Assembly (NCBI RefSeq): GCF_009910845.1
Contig: NZ_SIJB01000001.1
Span: 1 to 64,000, forward strand
Reading direction: 5' to 3'
Length of the DNA stretch: 64,000 bases
DNA from: Chengkuizengella marina
Lineage (GTDB): Bacteria > Bacillota > Bacilli > Paenibacillales > KCTC-33759
Numbering within the stretch: the stretch's first letter is position 1; each line of letters begins with the position of its first letter. Made by a program: the position numbers and the translations under genes. A model generated the notes under the pieces. The model had not been told where the DNA came from and did not search any database. It saw nothing but the letters and a program-made list of their open reading frames with translations. Positions 55,452 to 64,000 of the stretch are shown in pieces.

Positions 55452-56440
55452 GTGATCTCTTTGACGAAGGTGTTTTATCTGATATACAGAGATTCATACA
55501 AAATCATGATGATTTTTTAGTTGTATCCCACGTACAACCAGACGGGGATGCAATTAGCTCAACTTGTGCGATGGGGTTAATTTTACAACATTTAAACAAG
55601 AAATTTGTCATGTTGAATGAAAATGAAATTCCTAAAAAGTTTCACTTGTTACAAGGAGCAAATCAAATAAAAAAATATTCATCTTTTAAATTAAGGCAAC
55701 CTTATAAATATGTTATTTCTGTTGATTGTGCTGATTATTCAAGAATGGGTAAAGTAGTTCAAATTTTTTCGGATGATGTTCAAATTTTAAACATTGATCA
55801 TCATCCTACAAATGATGGTTTTGGGATTCTCAATTTCATTCAGGAAACTTCAGCTTCTACAACTGAAGTTTTAAATGATGTTATTGAATTTCTTAGTGTT
55901 CCTTGGACTAAAGAGCTTGCAGAATGTGTGTATGCTGGTTTGCTTACAGATACAGGTGGCTTCAGATATTCTAATACGACACCAAAAGTAATGAAATTGG
56001 CATCTAAGTTATTAGAACATGGTGTAAATGCAAATTATTATGCTGAAGAGTTGTTAGAGAAATTCACCTTATCACATCTTGCACTTTTGGAGAAATCACT
56101 TTCTACTTTAAGTTTTGCCAAGAACAAACAAATTGCTTGGATGACCGTTACAATTGAAGATATAAAACAATCCAATGCTTCTTCAGATGATCTAGAGGGA
56201 CTCATAAATATTCCAAGAAATATTTATGGTGTTGAGGTAGGATTATTATTCAAACAAGTGAATGAGAATCAAGTGAAGGTAAGTTTTCGTTCAGCTGGTA
56301 AGGTTAATGTAGCAGAAGTAGCTCAACTTTTTAATGGAGGCGGACATATATTAGCTTCTGGTGCATTGATAGAAGGAAAAGTTGACACAGTCATTAAAAT
56401 TGTAATACACGAGTTGGAGAAAAAATTTCATGAATGTTGA
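55448..56440 (+). CDS. nrnA: DHH-family oligoribonuclease/pAp phosphatase NrnA
   Basis: NrnA degrades very short RNAs and 3'-phosphoadenosine 5'-phosphate. The 330-residue protein shows the DHH motifs SHVQPDGDAISS, SVDCADYSRMG, NIDHHPTN and GLLTDTGGFRYSNTTP, then the DHHA1 motif FNGGGHILASGA. It overlaps rbfA by 4 bases and truB by 11. Its place between rbfA and truB differs from B. subtilis but is common in Paenibacillaceae-like genomes. Confidence 0.95.
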   Translation: MSDLFDEGVLSDIQRFIQNHDDFLVVSHVQPDGDAISSTCAMGLILQHLNKKFVMLNENEIPKKFHLLQGANQIKKYSSFKLRQPYKYVISVDCADYSRMGKVVQIFSDDVQILNIDHHPTNDGFGILNFIQETSASTTEVLNDVIEFLSVPWTKELAECVYAGLLTDTGGFRYSNTTPKVMKLASKLLEHGVNANYYAEELLEKFTLSHLALLEKSLSTLSFAKNKQIAWMTVTIEDIKQSNASSDDLEGLINIPRNIYGVEVGLLFKQVNENQVKVSFRSAGKVNVAEVAQLFNGGGHILASGALIEGKVDTVIKIVIHELEKKFHEC

Positions 56441-57356
56441 AGGCGTTTTACCTGTTTTAAAACCAAGAGGTTGGACATCACATGATGTTGTTGCAAAAGT
56501 TAGGGGAATATTAAAAATAAAAAAAATTGGTCATACAGGTACGTTAGACCCGGAAGTTACTGGGGTTTTACCTTTATGTATTGGAAAGGCTACCAGAGTC
56601 GTGGAGTACATTCAGCTTCTCCCTAAAGAATATGAGGTGGTTCTGAAATTAGGTATTTCAACAGATACTGAAGACATGACAGGTAATGTGACAAAACAAT
56701 TAGAAGAGCAGATGAATGTTACCATAGATCAAATTGAAGATACGATGGATGCCTTCATAGGAGAAATTCAACAAATACCTCCGATGTATTCTGCAATAAA
56801 AGTTAACGGGAAAAAGTTATATGAATTTGCAAGAAAAGGTGAAGTAGTTGAAAGAAAAGCTAGAACAGTTATGATACATAAGATTGATTTACTTGATTTT
56901 AATTTAGATCTAAAGTATCCAGAAATTAAGTTTAGAGTGTTATGCTCTAAAGGAACATATATAAGAACATTATGTGTAGACATAGGAAGAAAGTTAAACG
57001 TTCCAGCTACTATGCTTTCTTTAGTTCGAACGGCAACTGGAAACATTGATTTAAATCAATGTTTATCCATAGATGAAATTCAAAAATTGGTTGATAGCAA
57101 TGGTCTAAATCATAAATTAATATCCATTGATCAATCCGTTCAACATTTTCCAAGTTTTATTATAAAAGATAATCAATTGCAAAATGCTCGCTTTGGAAAA
57201 AAATTAAATTTTTCAGATTTAAAGTCCAAACCTGAATCAAAAATAGATCTTATTCGGTTATATTCAGAAAACAATGTATTTATCGGAATTTATAAATTAG
57301 ACCATATCAATCAAATGGTGATTCCAAACAAGCTTTTTTTAGATAATCAATCTTAA
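56430..57356 (+). CDS. truB: tRNA pseudouridine-55 synthase TruB
   Basis: TruB converts U55 of the tRNA T-loop to pseudouridine, the base next to the one TrmFO modifies. The catalytic Asp40 is in KKIGHTGTLDPEVTGVLPLCIGKATR. IQQIPPMYSAIKVNGKKLYEFARKG and SKGTYIRTLCVDIGRKL are conserved stretches. Length 308 is normal. The ATG lies inside the end of nrnA. Confidence 0.97.
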   Translation: MNVEGVLPVLKPRGWTSHDVVAKVRGILKIKKIGHTGTLDPEVTGVLPLCIGKATRVVEYIQLLPKEYEVVLKLGISTDTEDMTGNVTKQLEEQMNVTIDQIEDTMDAFIGEIQQIPPMYSAIKVNGKKLYEFARKGEVVERKARTVMIHKIDLLDFNLDLKYPEIKFRVLCSKGTYIRTLCVDIGRKLNVPATMLSLVRTATGNIDLNQCLSIDEIQKLVDSNGLNHKLISIDQSVQHFPSFIIKDNQLQNARFGKKLNFSDLKSKPESKIDLIRLYSENNVFIGIYKLDHINQMVIPNKLFLDNQS

Positions 57357-57382
57357 GGATCGTTAATTAATGTAGGTGAACA

Positions 57383-58342
57383 ATGATGAAAATTATCCAT
57401 TTATCTTATCCTTTGCAGTTTCCAATCCCAAATCTACCTGAATCACAGCAGATTTTAGCGATTGGTGATTTTGATGGTATACATTTAGGACATCAGTATG
57501 TTATTGACAATGCAAGAAACATTGCAAAAAGAAATCAATTACCATTATCAATTATGACTTTTAATCCCCACCCTAGAGAAGTATTAGGTCAGTCAAAGTA
57601 TTCTAGATATCTTGTCCCTCTACAGAAAAAGATGGAACTTCTTGATAGCTTAGATTTAGACTATGTGTATATCGTTCATTTTGATAAAGACTTTTCAAAA
57701 GTGAGCTCTGACGATTTTGTAACCAAGTTTTTATTCCCACTAAAATTACATACTATCGTTGTAGGATTCGATTTTACATTTGGTTACCGAGGAAGTGGAA
57801 CAGTAGAAACTTTAAAAAAAATATGTGATGGTAAAATCAATGTAAAAATTGTTGAACCATATAACTTAAATGGGGAAAAAGTAAGCAGTACTTTGATAAG
57901 AGAGCAATTACATTTAGGGAATGTTGATTGTATTAGACAATTTACAGGACGTGATTATTTTATAACTGGAACTGTAGTACATGGGGATGGCAGAGGTAGG
58001 ACAATTGGCTTCCCAACAGCTAACATAGAAGTAACTGAACCTTTTGTACTTCCCAAAAAAGGTGTTTACGTTGTAAAATTATCATTCAAGGATAAGGTAT
58101 ATACAGGGGTTTTAAATATCGGTGTTAAACCAACATTTTATGAAGAAAATATTACACCGACATTAGAGGCTCATATCTTTGATTTCTCAGGGGATATTTA
58201 TGATGAAGAAATAAAGGTTGAGTTTTTATCTTATTTAAGAGATGAAAAAAAGTTTAATTCTGTTGAAGCTCTAGTTGAGCAGATTAAAGAGGATGTTAAA
58301 AAAGCTAAACAATACACTCAAAAAAGTGACATTAACCTTTAA
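57383..58342 (+). CDS. ribF: Bifunctional riboflavin kinase/FAD synthetase
   Basis: RibF makes FMN and then FAD. The N-terminal adenylyltransferase has AIGDFDGIHLGHQYVI, TFNPHPREVL, FDFTFGYRGSGT and STLIREQLHLGNV. The C-terminal kinase has HGDGRGRTIGFPTANIEV and YTGVLNIGVKPTF. Length 319 is normal. ATG 57383 and 57386 are both possible behind TAGGTGA. Confidence 0.97.
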   Translation: MMKIIHLSYPLQFPIPNLPESQQILAIGDFDGIHLGHQYVIDNARNIAKRNQLPLSIMTFNPHPREVLGQSKYSRYLVPLQKKMELLDSLDLDYVYIVHFDKDFSKVSSDDFVTKFLFPLKLHTIVVGFDFTFGYRGSGTVETLKKICDGKINVKIVEPYNLNGEKVSSTLIREQLHLGNVDCIRQFTGRDYFITGTVVHGDGRGRTIGFPTANIEVTEPFVLPKKGVYVVKLSFKDKVYTGVLNIGVKPTFYEENITPTLEAHIFDFSGDIYDEEIKVEFLSYLRDEKKFNSVEALVEQIKEDVKKAKQYTQKSDINL

Positions 58343-58403
58343 AAGGCTCAGACATAAGCACTTTGTCTAAATAAAGAGAAGTGTAATTTGATTTTATATT
58401 TCT

Positions 58404-58432
58404 TTGCTTTCAAAAACTAGTTGTGATATACT
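58404..58432 (+). promoter_or_regulatory. Extended -10 sigma-A promoter for rpsO
   Basis: TTGCTT (58404-58409), 17 bases, TATACT (58427-58432) preceded by TGA. Initiation near 58437-58439 gives a leader of about 115 bases. No clear terminator separates it from ribF. Confidence 0.82.
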
Positions 58433-58435
58433 AGC

Positions 58436-58553
58436 AACGGTACTGAAGAATGAATATATTTTTCTTTACACCATATGAACCATAGCATGGAATACCGTTT
58501 TCACCAGCGAATTCTGGGCTATTGGCGATTTTATAAATAAGGAGGTGAGACGG
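58436..58553 (+). promoter_or_regulatory. rpsO leader RNA, candidate S15 autoregulatory structure
   Basis: AACGGTA (58436-58442) can pair with TACCGTT (58493-58499), closing a long domain at the start of the message. CCAG/CTGG (58504-58507 with 58514-58517) forms a small hairpin nearer the GGAGGTGA ribosome site (58541-58548). S15 is known to repress its own translation through leader structures in several bacteria. This assignment is by position and partial pairing only. Confidence 0.45.
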
Positions 58554-58823
58554 ATGGCACTTACAGCAGAACGTAAAACAGAAATCATTCAAGAGTTTAA
58601 AGTTCATGAAACTGATACAGGATCACCAGAAGTTCAAATTGCTATCCTAACTGAGAACATTAACAACCTGACAGATCATTTACGTACACATAAAAAAGAT
58701 CATCATTCCCGTCGTGGATTGTTAAAAATGGTTGGTCAACGACGTAGTTTGTTAGCATATTTAAAGAAAAACGATGTAAAACGTTACAGTACGCTTATTG
58801 AAAAACTAGGATTACGTAGATAA
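58554..58823 (+). CDS. rpsO: 30S ribosomal protein S15
   Basis: S15 is a primary binder of the 16S rRNA central domain. The 89-residue sequence [35 protein letters not shown], followed by [30 protein letters not shown], is unmistakable. The frame is open from GTG 58545, but GGAGGTGA points to ATG 58554. A strong terminator follows. Confidence 0.98.
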   Translation: MALTAERKTEIIQEFKVHETDTGSPEVQIAILTENINNLTDHLRTHKKDHHSRRGLLKMVGQRRSLLAYLKKNDVKRYSTLIEKLGLRR

Positions 58824-58829
58824 TAAAGT

Positions 58830-58897
58830 AAAAAGCAACCGGTTGTTCATCCTTTGGCTAATTTGAGCTAACTGTGAACAATGTGGTTGCTTTTTTT
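58830..58897 (+). terminator. Strong branched terminator after rpsO
   Basis: AAAAAGCAACC (58830-58840) pairs with GGTTGC plus T-run (58885-58897), enclosing TTGTTCA/TGAACAA (58843-58849 with 58875-58881). The pairing totals about 13 bases before the T7 tail. Confidence 0.9.
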
Positions 58898-58942
58898 AAC
58901 TTATGAAAGATATATCTTTTTTCTTTACAAAAATATTTAAAT

Positions 58943-58960
58943 AATCTTCAAATGAAGATT
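58943..58960 (+). promoter_or_regulatory. Perfect AT-rich hairpin in the pnp leader
   Basis: AATCTTCA-AA-TGAAGATT is a perfect palindrome of 18 bases in the 172-base gap before pnp, followed by TCTTT. It may be a leader stem of the kind cleaved in pnp autoregulation in other bacteria, or a weak terminator. I saw no convincing promoter in 58898-59069. Confidence 0.4.
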
Positions 58961-59069
58961 TCTTTAAAAGATTTCACTTAAATAGATATTTAATTAAAAA
59001 AGAAGGAAATAATAACATTTATGAAGAATTCAATTTTGATGTACTATGATACATCCAAGGAGGGACAAT

Positions 59070-61166
59070 ATGAAAAAAACAATAGATATGGAAATTAATG
59101 GTGAAAAACTTACTTTAGAGACAGGCGTTTTGGCTAAACAGGCTAACGCAGCTGTAAAGGTTAGTTATGGAGATACAGTGGTTTTATGTACTGTCACTGC
59201 CTCTAGTGAGCCAAGTAACTTAGATTTTTTTCCATTGACAGTAAATTATGAAGAAAGATTATATGCGGTTGGGAAAATACCAGGTGGTTTTATTAAAAGA
59301 GAAGGTCGCCCAAGTGAAAAAGCAATTTTAGCTAGTAGGTTGACAGATAGAGCGATCAGACCACTCTTTGCAGAAGGGTTTAGAAATGAAGTACAAATTA
59401 TGAACTTGGTCATGAGTGTTGATCAGAATTTTTCACCTGAGATCACTGCCATGATCGGTACTTCTGCAGCTCTCAGTATCTCTGATATTCCTTTTAACGG
59501 ACCAATCGGAGGAGTTGTAATTGGTAGGATAAATGAAGAATTCATCATTAACCCTAACAGAGATCAAATTGAAGAAAGTGATTTATATTTAGTCGTGGCT
59601 GGAACTAATGATGCCATTATGATGGTAGAGGGTGAAGCAGATGAAGTTCCAGAAGATATAGTATTAGAAGCGATCATGTTTGGTCATGAAGAGATCAAAA
59701 AAATTGTAGCTGTGCAAGAAAAGTATGTTGAAATTGCCGGCAAGCCTAAAATGACAGTAGAATTACATAGTATAAATGATGAAGTGAATCAAGTTACTCG
59801 TGATTTTTCATCTAAACGTTTGGTTGAAGCAGTACAAGTACATGAGAAACACGCTCGTCAAGATGCAATTGATCTTGTAAAAAATGAAACAATAGAACAT
59901 TTTACAGAAATTTATAAAGAGGAACCTGATTTATTAAAGGATGTAAATGAAGTTCTCAGCACTATTGTGAAAGAGGAAGTAAGAAGGTTAATTACACATG
60001 AGAAAGTAAGACCTGATGGTAGAGCTTTAGATGAGATACGTCCAATCGAATCAGATACCAACATCTTACCACGCACTCACGGATCAGGTTTATTTACAAG
60101 AGGACAAACTCAAGCCTTGAGTATATGTACGTTAGGTGCGCTTGGAGATGTTCAAATTTTAGATGGAATTGACCTTGAAGAATCAAAAAGATTTATGCAC
60201 CATTATAACTTTCCGCCATTTAGTGTAGGGGAAGCTAGACCTTTAAGACCGCCAGGTCGACGTGAAATTGGTCATGGAGCACTAGGAGAAAGAGCATTAG
60301 AAAAAGTGATACCACCTGAAACAGATTTTCCTTACACAATACGATTAGTGTCAGAAGTTCTTGAATCTAATGGATCATCATCACAAGCAAGTATCTGTGC
60401 AAGTACTTTAGCTATGATGGATGCTGGTGTACCAATTAAAGCCCCAGTTGCTGGAATTGCAATGGGTCTTATTAAAGATCAGGATCATATTTCAATTCTA
60501 ACTGATATTCAAGGCATGGAAGACCATCTTGGAGATATGGATTTTAAGGTAGCAGGTACCAAGAATGGTATGACAGCCATACAGATGGACATTAAAATTG
60601 AGGGTATAAATCGTGAAATATTAACACAAGCTTTAATGCAAGCTACTGAGGGTAGAATGTTTATTTTGGATAAAATGCTTGAGACAATCCAAGAACCAAA
60701 TCAAAGCTTGTCACAATACGCACCTAAAATCCTAACTTTAAATATTAATCCGGATAAAATCCGTGATGTTATTGGTGCAGGAGGAAAAATCATTAATAAG
60801 ATTATTGAAGATACCGGTGTGAAAATTGATATTGAGCAAGATGGCCGCATCTTTATTTCCTCTGTAAATGAAGAAATGAATGATAAAGCTAAACAAACAA
60901 TTGAAAATATAGTCAAAGAAGTTGAAGTTGGAGAGACTTACTTAGGTAAAGTCAAACGTATCGAGAAGTTCGGTGCATTTGTAGAAGTATTACCAGGTAA
61001 AGAAGGTTTGGTTCACATCTCTCAATTATCCACTGAGCGAGTTGCAAAAGTTGAAGATGTTGTGAAAATGGGTGAGAGTATTACAGTAAAAGTGACTGAG
61101 ATTGACCAACAGGGACGTATTAATCTTTCTCGCAAGGCAACGTTAGTATCAGATAGTAAATCTTAA
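59070..61166 (+). CDS. pnp: Polynucleotide phosphorylase
   Basis: PNPase degrades RNA phosphorolytically from the 3' end. Two RNase PH domains are present, with [22 protein letters not shown] and [19 protein letters not shown] near the active site. A KH domain follows ([20 protein letters not shown]), then an S1 domain ([28 protein letters not shown]). The longest frame starts at ATG 59046, but AAGGAGGG at 59057-59064 puts the start at ATG 59070 (698 residues). Confidence 0.98.
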   Translation: MKKTIDMEINGEKLTLETGVLAKQANAAVKVSYGDTVVLCTVTASSEPSNLDFFPLTVNYEERLYAVGKIPGGFIKREGRPSEKAILASRLTDRAIRPLFAEGFRNEVQIMNLVMSVDQNFSPEITAMIGTSAALSISDIPFNGPIGGVVIGRINEEFIINPNRDQIEESDLYLVVAGTNDAIMMVEGEADEVPEDIVLEAIMFGHEEIKKIVAVQEKYVEIAGKPKMTVELHSINDEVNQVTRDFSSKRLVEAVQVHEKHARQDAIDLVKNETIEHFTEIYKEEPDLLKDVNEVLSTIVKEEVRRLITHEKVRPDGRALDEIRPIESDTNILPRTHGSGLFTRGQTQALSICTLGALGDVQILDGIDLEESKRFMHHYNFPPFSVGEARPLRPPGRREIGHGALGERALEKVIPPETDFPYTIRLVSEVLESNGSSSQASICASTLAMMDAGVPIKAPVAGIAMGLIKDQDHISILTDIQGMEDHLGDMDFKVAGTKNGMTAIQMDIKIEGINREILTQALMQATEGRMFILDKMLETIQEPNQSLSQYAPKILTLNINPDKIRDVIGAGGKIINKIIEDTGVKIDIEQDGRIFISSVNEEMNDKAKQTIENIVKEVEVGETYLGKVKRIEKFGAFVEVLPGKEGLVHISQLSTERVAKVEDVVKMGESITVKVTEIDQQGRINLSRKATLVSDSKS

Positions 61167-61183
61167 ATTTACACGATAGAGTG

Positions 61184-61213
61184 AAGAGTCAGAATTGTTC
61201 TGTCTCTTTTTTT
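61184..61213 (+). terminator. Rho-independent terminator after pnp
   Basis: AGAG-T-CAGAA (61185-61194), loop TTG, TTCTG-T-CTCT (61198-61207), with flanking A-T pairs and a T-T mismatch, then seven T residues. Confidence 0.85.
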
Positions 61214-61328
61214 GTATGTCTAAATATACTCAGAACATCTTGGGACATGATATATCCTTTATATGTACTTTTTTTATTTAAAATATCATAAGATAGGACA
61301 AAGTATGTACAAAAAGGGGTATATTGAT

Positions 61329-62318
61329 ATGCACATAAAAAGAGGCTGGATAACTATTTCTTTATTTTTTATATTATTTTGGCTTTTAAATCAATCTAGT
61401 GCTTTAAATGATTACATTAATAGTGTGAAAGAAAATAATAATTTGTTATCAGTGTATCAACCTCAAGACTCAAATGATTTGCTCCTACAAAAAATAAGAG
61501 AATCCGCAGAGATGAAGTTCATTGAACCCATAAACGCTAGAATTGATCGTGTTTGGAAAGCGATTCCTGGTTACAATGGAAAAGAAGTAAACATAGAAAA
61601 AACATATTACTTAGCTAAGAAATTAAATAATAATCAAATTCCATTTGTTTATAATGAAATTGAACCAAAAATTCAACTTGAAGATTTAGAACCCAATGCG
61701 ATTTTTAAAGGAAACCCTGACAAAAAAATGGTTTCCATTATGGTTAACGTATCTTGGGGAACAGAATATATTCCGTCTATACTAAAAACATTAGAAAGTG
61801 AAAGTGTCCATTCTACATTTTTTTTAGATGGTCAATGGATCAATAATAATATTGAGGTTGCAAAACAAATTGCAGATTTGGGACATGAATTATCTAATCA
61901 TGCTTATTCACATAAAAATATGAGCGAGTTAGACCGAGAAGAAGCTTTGGATGAAATGTCAAAAACGCAAGTATTATTAAGGAAACATTTTAATGTAGAC
62001 AACAAGTTGTTTGCCCCACCGTCAGGGGATTGGGATCAAGAGACCGTGTTATTAGCTAATGAATTAAATATGAAAACCATACATTGGACCATTGATACGA
62101 TAGATTGGAAAAATCCTGGTCCAGATTATATTATAAAAAAAATATCTTCAAGATTGGAACCAGGAGCACTTATTCTTATGCATCCTACTGAATCTTCTAG
62201 CAAAGCTCTACCTGAAATGATAGAAGTAATCAAACAAGAGGGTTATGTTATTGGAACAGTATCTGAATTAATTTCCTCAAAAAGAATCAATGAAGTTGAG
62301 ACCCATTTTAATTTTTGA
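61329..62318 (+). CDS. ylxY: YlxY-like polysaccharide deacetylase-family protein
   Basis: This NodB-fold protein is probably anchored in the membrane by an N-terminal helix (ITISLFFILFWLL). The deacetylase domain spans about residues 125-315, with TFFLDGQWI, the metal-site GHELSNHAYSHKNM (H-x3-H), LFAPPSGDW and LILMHPTESS. The usual first motif with catalytic Asp (TFDDG) reads VNVSWG here, so deacetylase activity is doubtful. Three in-frame ATGs exist (61263, 61305, 61329); AAAAAGGGG fits 61329 (330 residues). It lies between pnp and mlpA, as ylxY does in B. subtilis. Confidence 0.9.
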   Translation: MHIKRGWITISLFFILFWLLNQSSALNDYINSVKENNNLLSVYQPQDSNDLLLQKIRESAEMKFIEPINARIDRVWKAIPGYNGKEVNIEKTYYLAKKLNNNQIPFVYNEIEPKIQLEDLEPNAIFKGNPDKKMVSIMVNVSWGTEYIPSILKTLESESVHSTFFLDGQWINNNIEVAKQIADLGHELSNHAYSHKNMSELDREEALDEMSKTQVLLRKHFNVDNKLFAPPSGDWDQETVLLANELNMKTIHWTIDTIDWKNPGPDYIIKKISSRLEPGALILMHPTESSSKALPEMIEVIKQEGYVIGTVSELISSKRINEVETHFNF

Positions 62319-62383
62319 TAGAATGAATAAACGACCTTTTGTTCGAAATACATATTTTTAATGGGGTAGTAGGAGGCAATGTA

Positions 62384-63637
62384 GTGAAAAAACATCACTT
62401 AAAAAACGGTTTGCGTGTAATTACTGAAAAAATTCCAGCGTGCAGATCTGTTTCTTTTGGTATTTGGGTTAAAACAGGTTCTAGAAATGAAGGATTTGAA
62501 AATAACGGTATCTCTCATTTTATAGAACATATGTTGTTTAAGGGAACGGATCAATATTCTGCTGCAGAAATTGCAGATACATTTGATAGTATTGGTGGAA
62601 ATGTAAATGCATTTACTTCAAAAGAATATACATGTTATTACACAAAAGTATTAGATGAACATTTAGATATAGCTTTAGAAGTGCTCTCAAGTATGTTTTT
62701 AAATTCTACTATGGATCCTAACGATTTAATCAAAGAGAAAAATGTAATCTATGAGGAAATTTCGATGTATGATGATACACCAGATGAATTAGTCCATGAT
62801 TTAGTGACGACCGCTGCTTATAAAAATCATCCACTTGCTTATCCTATATTAGGGACAAATAGTATATTAGAAAATTTGCATAGTGAAGATTTGATACAAT
62901 ATATGAAAAGTCATTATCATATAAATAATACAGTAATTAGTGTAGCGGGAAATATTGATGATTTAATTTTAGAGAAGATAGAAAAATATTTTGGAGAATT
63001 TTCAGGTCAAGGACAATCTTTAAGTCCTACTCCTCCTTCATTTGAAGCTGATCAATTATTTCATTATAAAGATACAGAACAAAATCACATTTGTTTAACT
63101 CTCCCAGGCTGTTCATTAAAAGATCATCAATTATTCACAATGACATTGTTAAATAATTATATTGGTGGAGGTATGAGTTCTAGATTATTCCAGGAAATCA
63201 GAGAAAATCGAGGTCTTGCATACTCAGTTTATTCATACCACAGTGCTTTTGAAGATAGTGGTTTATTTACAATTTATATGGGGAGTGCACCGAAACAAAC
63301 AAATTCAGTGTTAGATGTTACAATGAAAACATTGGAGTCCATTCTTCTTAAAGGAATGTCAACTGAACAACTTAAAAAAAGTAAAGAACAATTAAAGGGT
63401 AGTTTGATTTTAAGCTTAGAGAGTACAAGTAGTAGAATGAATAGACTTGGAAAAAATGAACTAATGATGGGAAAGCATCTATCTTTAGATGAAATTATTA
63501 ATAAAATAGAATCTGTCACTACTGATGATGTTAATAGTTTGCTCAGTAAAATGTTTAGTACACCATTTGCAGTGGCTATGGTTGGTCAAAAGGAAGATGT
63601 ATTTAAACAATTTAGGAGGGATCGCCTTGTCATATAA
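62384..63637 (+). CDS. mlpA: M16-family zinc peptidase MlpA (YmxG)
   Basis: This protein resembles the mitochondrial processing peptidase beta subunit; in B. subtilis MlpA influences expression of secreted proteases. The inverted zinc motif HFIEH is at residues 45-49, followed by the distal glutamate in NVIYEEISMYDD. The C-terminal half has NYIGGGMSSRLFQEIRENRGLAYSVYSYHSAF. The frame is open from 62339, but AGGAGG (62371-62376) gives GTG 62384 (417 residues, family length). The end overlaps dut. Confidence 0.95.
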   Translation: MKKHHLKNGLRVITEKIPACRSVSFGIWVKTGSRNEGFENNGISHFIEHMLFKGTDQYSAAEIADTFDSIGGNVNAFTSKEYTCYYTKVLDEHLDIALEVLSSMFLNSTMDPNDLIKEKNVIYEEISMYDDTPDELVHDLVTTAAYKNHPLAYPILGTNSILENLHSEDLIQYMKSHYHINNTVISVAGNIDDLILEKIEKYFGEFSGQGQSLSPTPPSFEADQLFHYKDTEQNHICLTLPGCSLKDHQLFTMTLLNNYIGGGMSSRLFQEIRENRGLAYSVYSYHSAFEDSGLFTIYMGSAPKQTNSVLDVTMKTLESILLKGMSTEQLKKSKEQLKGSLILSLESTSSRMNRLGKNELMMGKHLSLDEIINKIESVTTDDVNSLLSKMFSTPFAVAMVGQKEDVFKQFRRDRLVI

Positions 63638-64000
63638 TGTACAAATAAAAAAAGTATCTACTGAAATTGAATTTGATTTACCTAAAAAAATGACAACCTA
63701 CTCGAGTGGTTATGATTTGATTGCAGCCATTGCATCCCCATTAATTATACAACCAGGAGAAAGGATATTAGTGCCATCTGGTATTGCTATTAGCATGCCT
63801 AATTATTTAGAAGCACAGGTACGACCAAGAAGTGGCCTAGCTTACAAACATGGAATTACAGTTTTAAATTCTCCTGGGACTGTAGATGCAGACTATCGTG
63901 GTGAAATAAAAGTTTTACTCATTAATCACAGTAAAGAACAATATATCATTCAGCCAAAAGATCGAATTGCTCAGCTTGTGTTTCAAGAAATACCTGAAAT
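63627..64000 (+). CDS. dut: dUTP diphosphatase, 5' part (cut by window end)
   Basis: dUTPase hydrolyses dUTP to dUMP and keeps uracil out of DNA. 124 codons are visible and the frame is open at the window end. Motif 1 reads SSGYDLIAA, motif 2 RPRSGLAYKHGI, motif 3 GTVDADYRGEIKV and motif 4 RIAQLVFQ. Only the glycine-rich C-terminal motif 5 is missing. Start TTG 63627 lies six bases after AGGAGGG and inside the end of mlpA (11-base overlap). B. subtilis has ymxH at this place, so the neighbour differs. Confidence 0.95.
   Translation, partial: MSYNVQIKKVSTEIEFDLPKKMTTYSSGYDLIAAIASPLIIQPGERILVPSGIAISMPNYLEAQVRPRSGLAYKHGITVLNSPGTVDADYRGEIKVLLINHSKEQYIIQPKDRIAQLVFQEIPE

Overview
The window reads as an uninterrupted piece of core chromosome from a motile, low-GC (AT-rich codons, strong AGGAGG ribosome binding sites, frequent TTG and GTG starts) member of the Bacillota, order Bacillales or Paenibacillales in the broad sense. 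The gene order is that of the Bacillus subtilis dprA-topA-trmFO-hslVU-codY, fla/che and rpsB-to-mlpA regions. NrnA between rbfA and truB, and dUTPase after the M16 protease, look more like Paenibacillaceae than B. subtilis; the species cannot be named from the sequence alone. Every supported gene is on the + strand. No insertion sequence, prophage, tRNA, rRNA or CRISPR array was seen, and no gene-free gap exceeds 300 bases.

Layout. (1) 1-7870: DNA uptake and topology (dprA, topA), tRNA modification (trmFO), the HslUV protease and the global repressor CodY, closed by a strong terminator at 7929-7962. The xerC/codV gene usually found between trmFO and hslV is absent; a promoter-like and terminator-like stretch occupies its place. 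(2) 8125-36729: one very long fla/che operon: flgB-flgC-fliE-fliF-fliG-fliH-fliI-fliJ, a YlxF/MgtE_N-type protein, fliK-flgD, a TIGR02530-type gene, flgE-swrD-fliL-fliM-fliY-cheY-fliO-fliP-fliQ-fliR-flhB-flhA-flhF-flhG-cheB-cheA-cheW-cheC-cheD, a small membrane protein, sigD and swrB. A further membrane-anchored protein (36716-37177) precedes a terminator. (3) 37251-46028: rpsB, tsf, pyrH, frr, uppS, cdsA, dxr, rseP, proS. (4) 46138-50460: polC. (5) 50469-58342: rimP-nusA-rnpM-ylxQ-infB-rbfA-nrnA-truB-ribF behind a strong promoter. (6) 58404-64000: rpsO, pnp, ylxY, mlpA and the start of dut, which runs off the window.

How the genes work together. The fla/che block encodes the rod-hook basal body, export gate, switch complex, chemotaxis signalling core and the sigma factor for late flagellar genes. 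It sits directly downstream of its likely repressor CodY. The remaining blocks are housekeeping: translation (S2, EF-Ts, RRF, IF2, S15, ProRS), ribosome and RNA maturation (RimP, RbfA, TruB, RnpM, PNPase), isoprenoid and lipid precursors (Dxr, UppS, CdsA), site-2 proteolysis (RseP) and replication (PolC).

I found no convincing new multi-gene system. The observations most worth checking are an apparent ATT start codon for polC with a strong hairpin just upstream of its ribosome binding site, a long imperfect hairpin between flgE and swrD, a dyad overlapping the rpsB promoter, an archaeal/eukaryotic-type ProRS in the normal proS position, an HslV N-terminus that lacks the serine used by B. subtilis, and repeat-expanded linkers in FliY and CheA. 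Where the ribosome binding site argues for a start other than the longest frame, the coordinates give the preferred start and the text says so.
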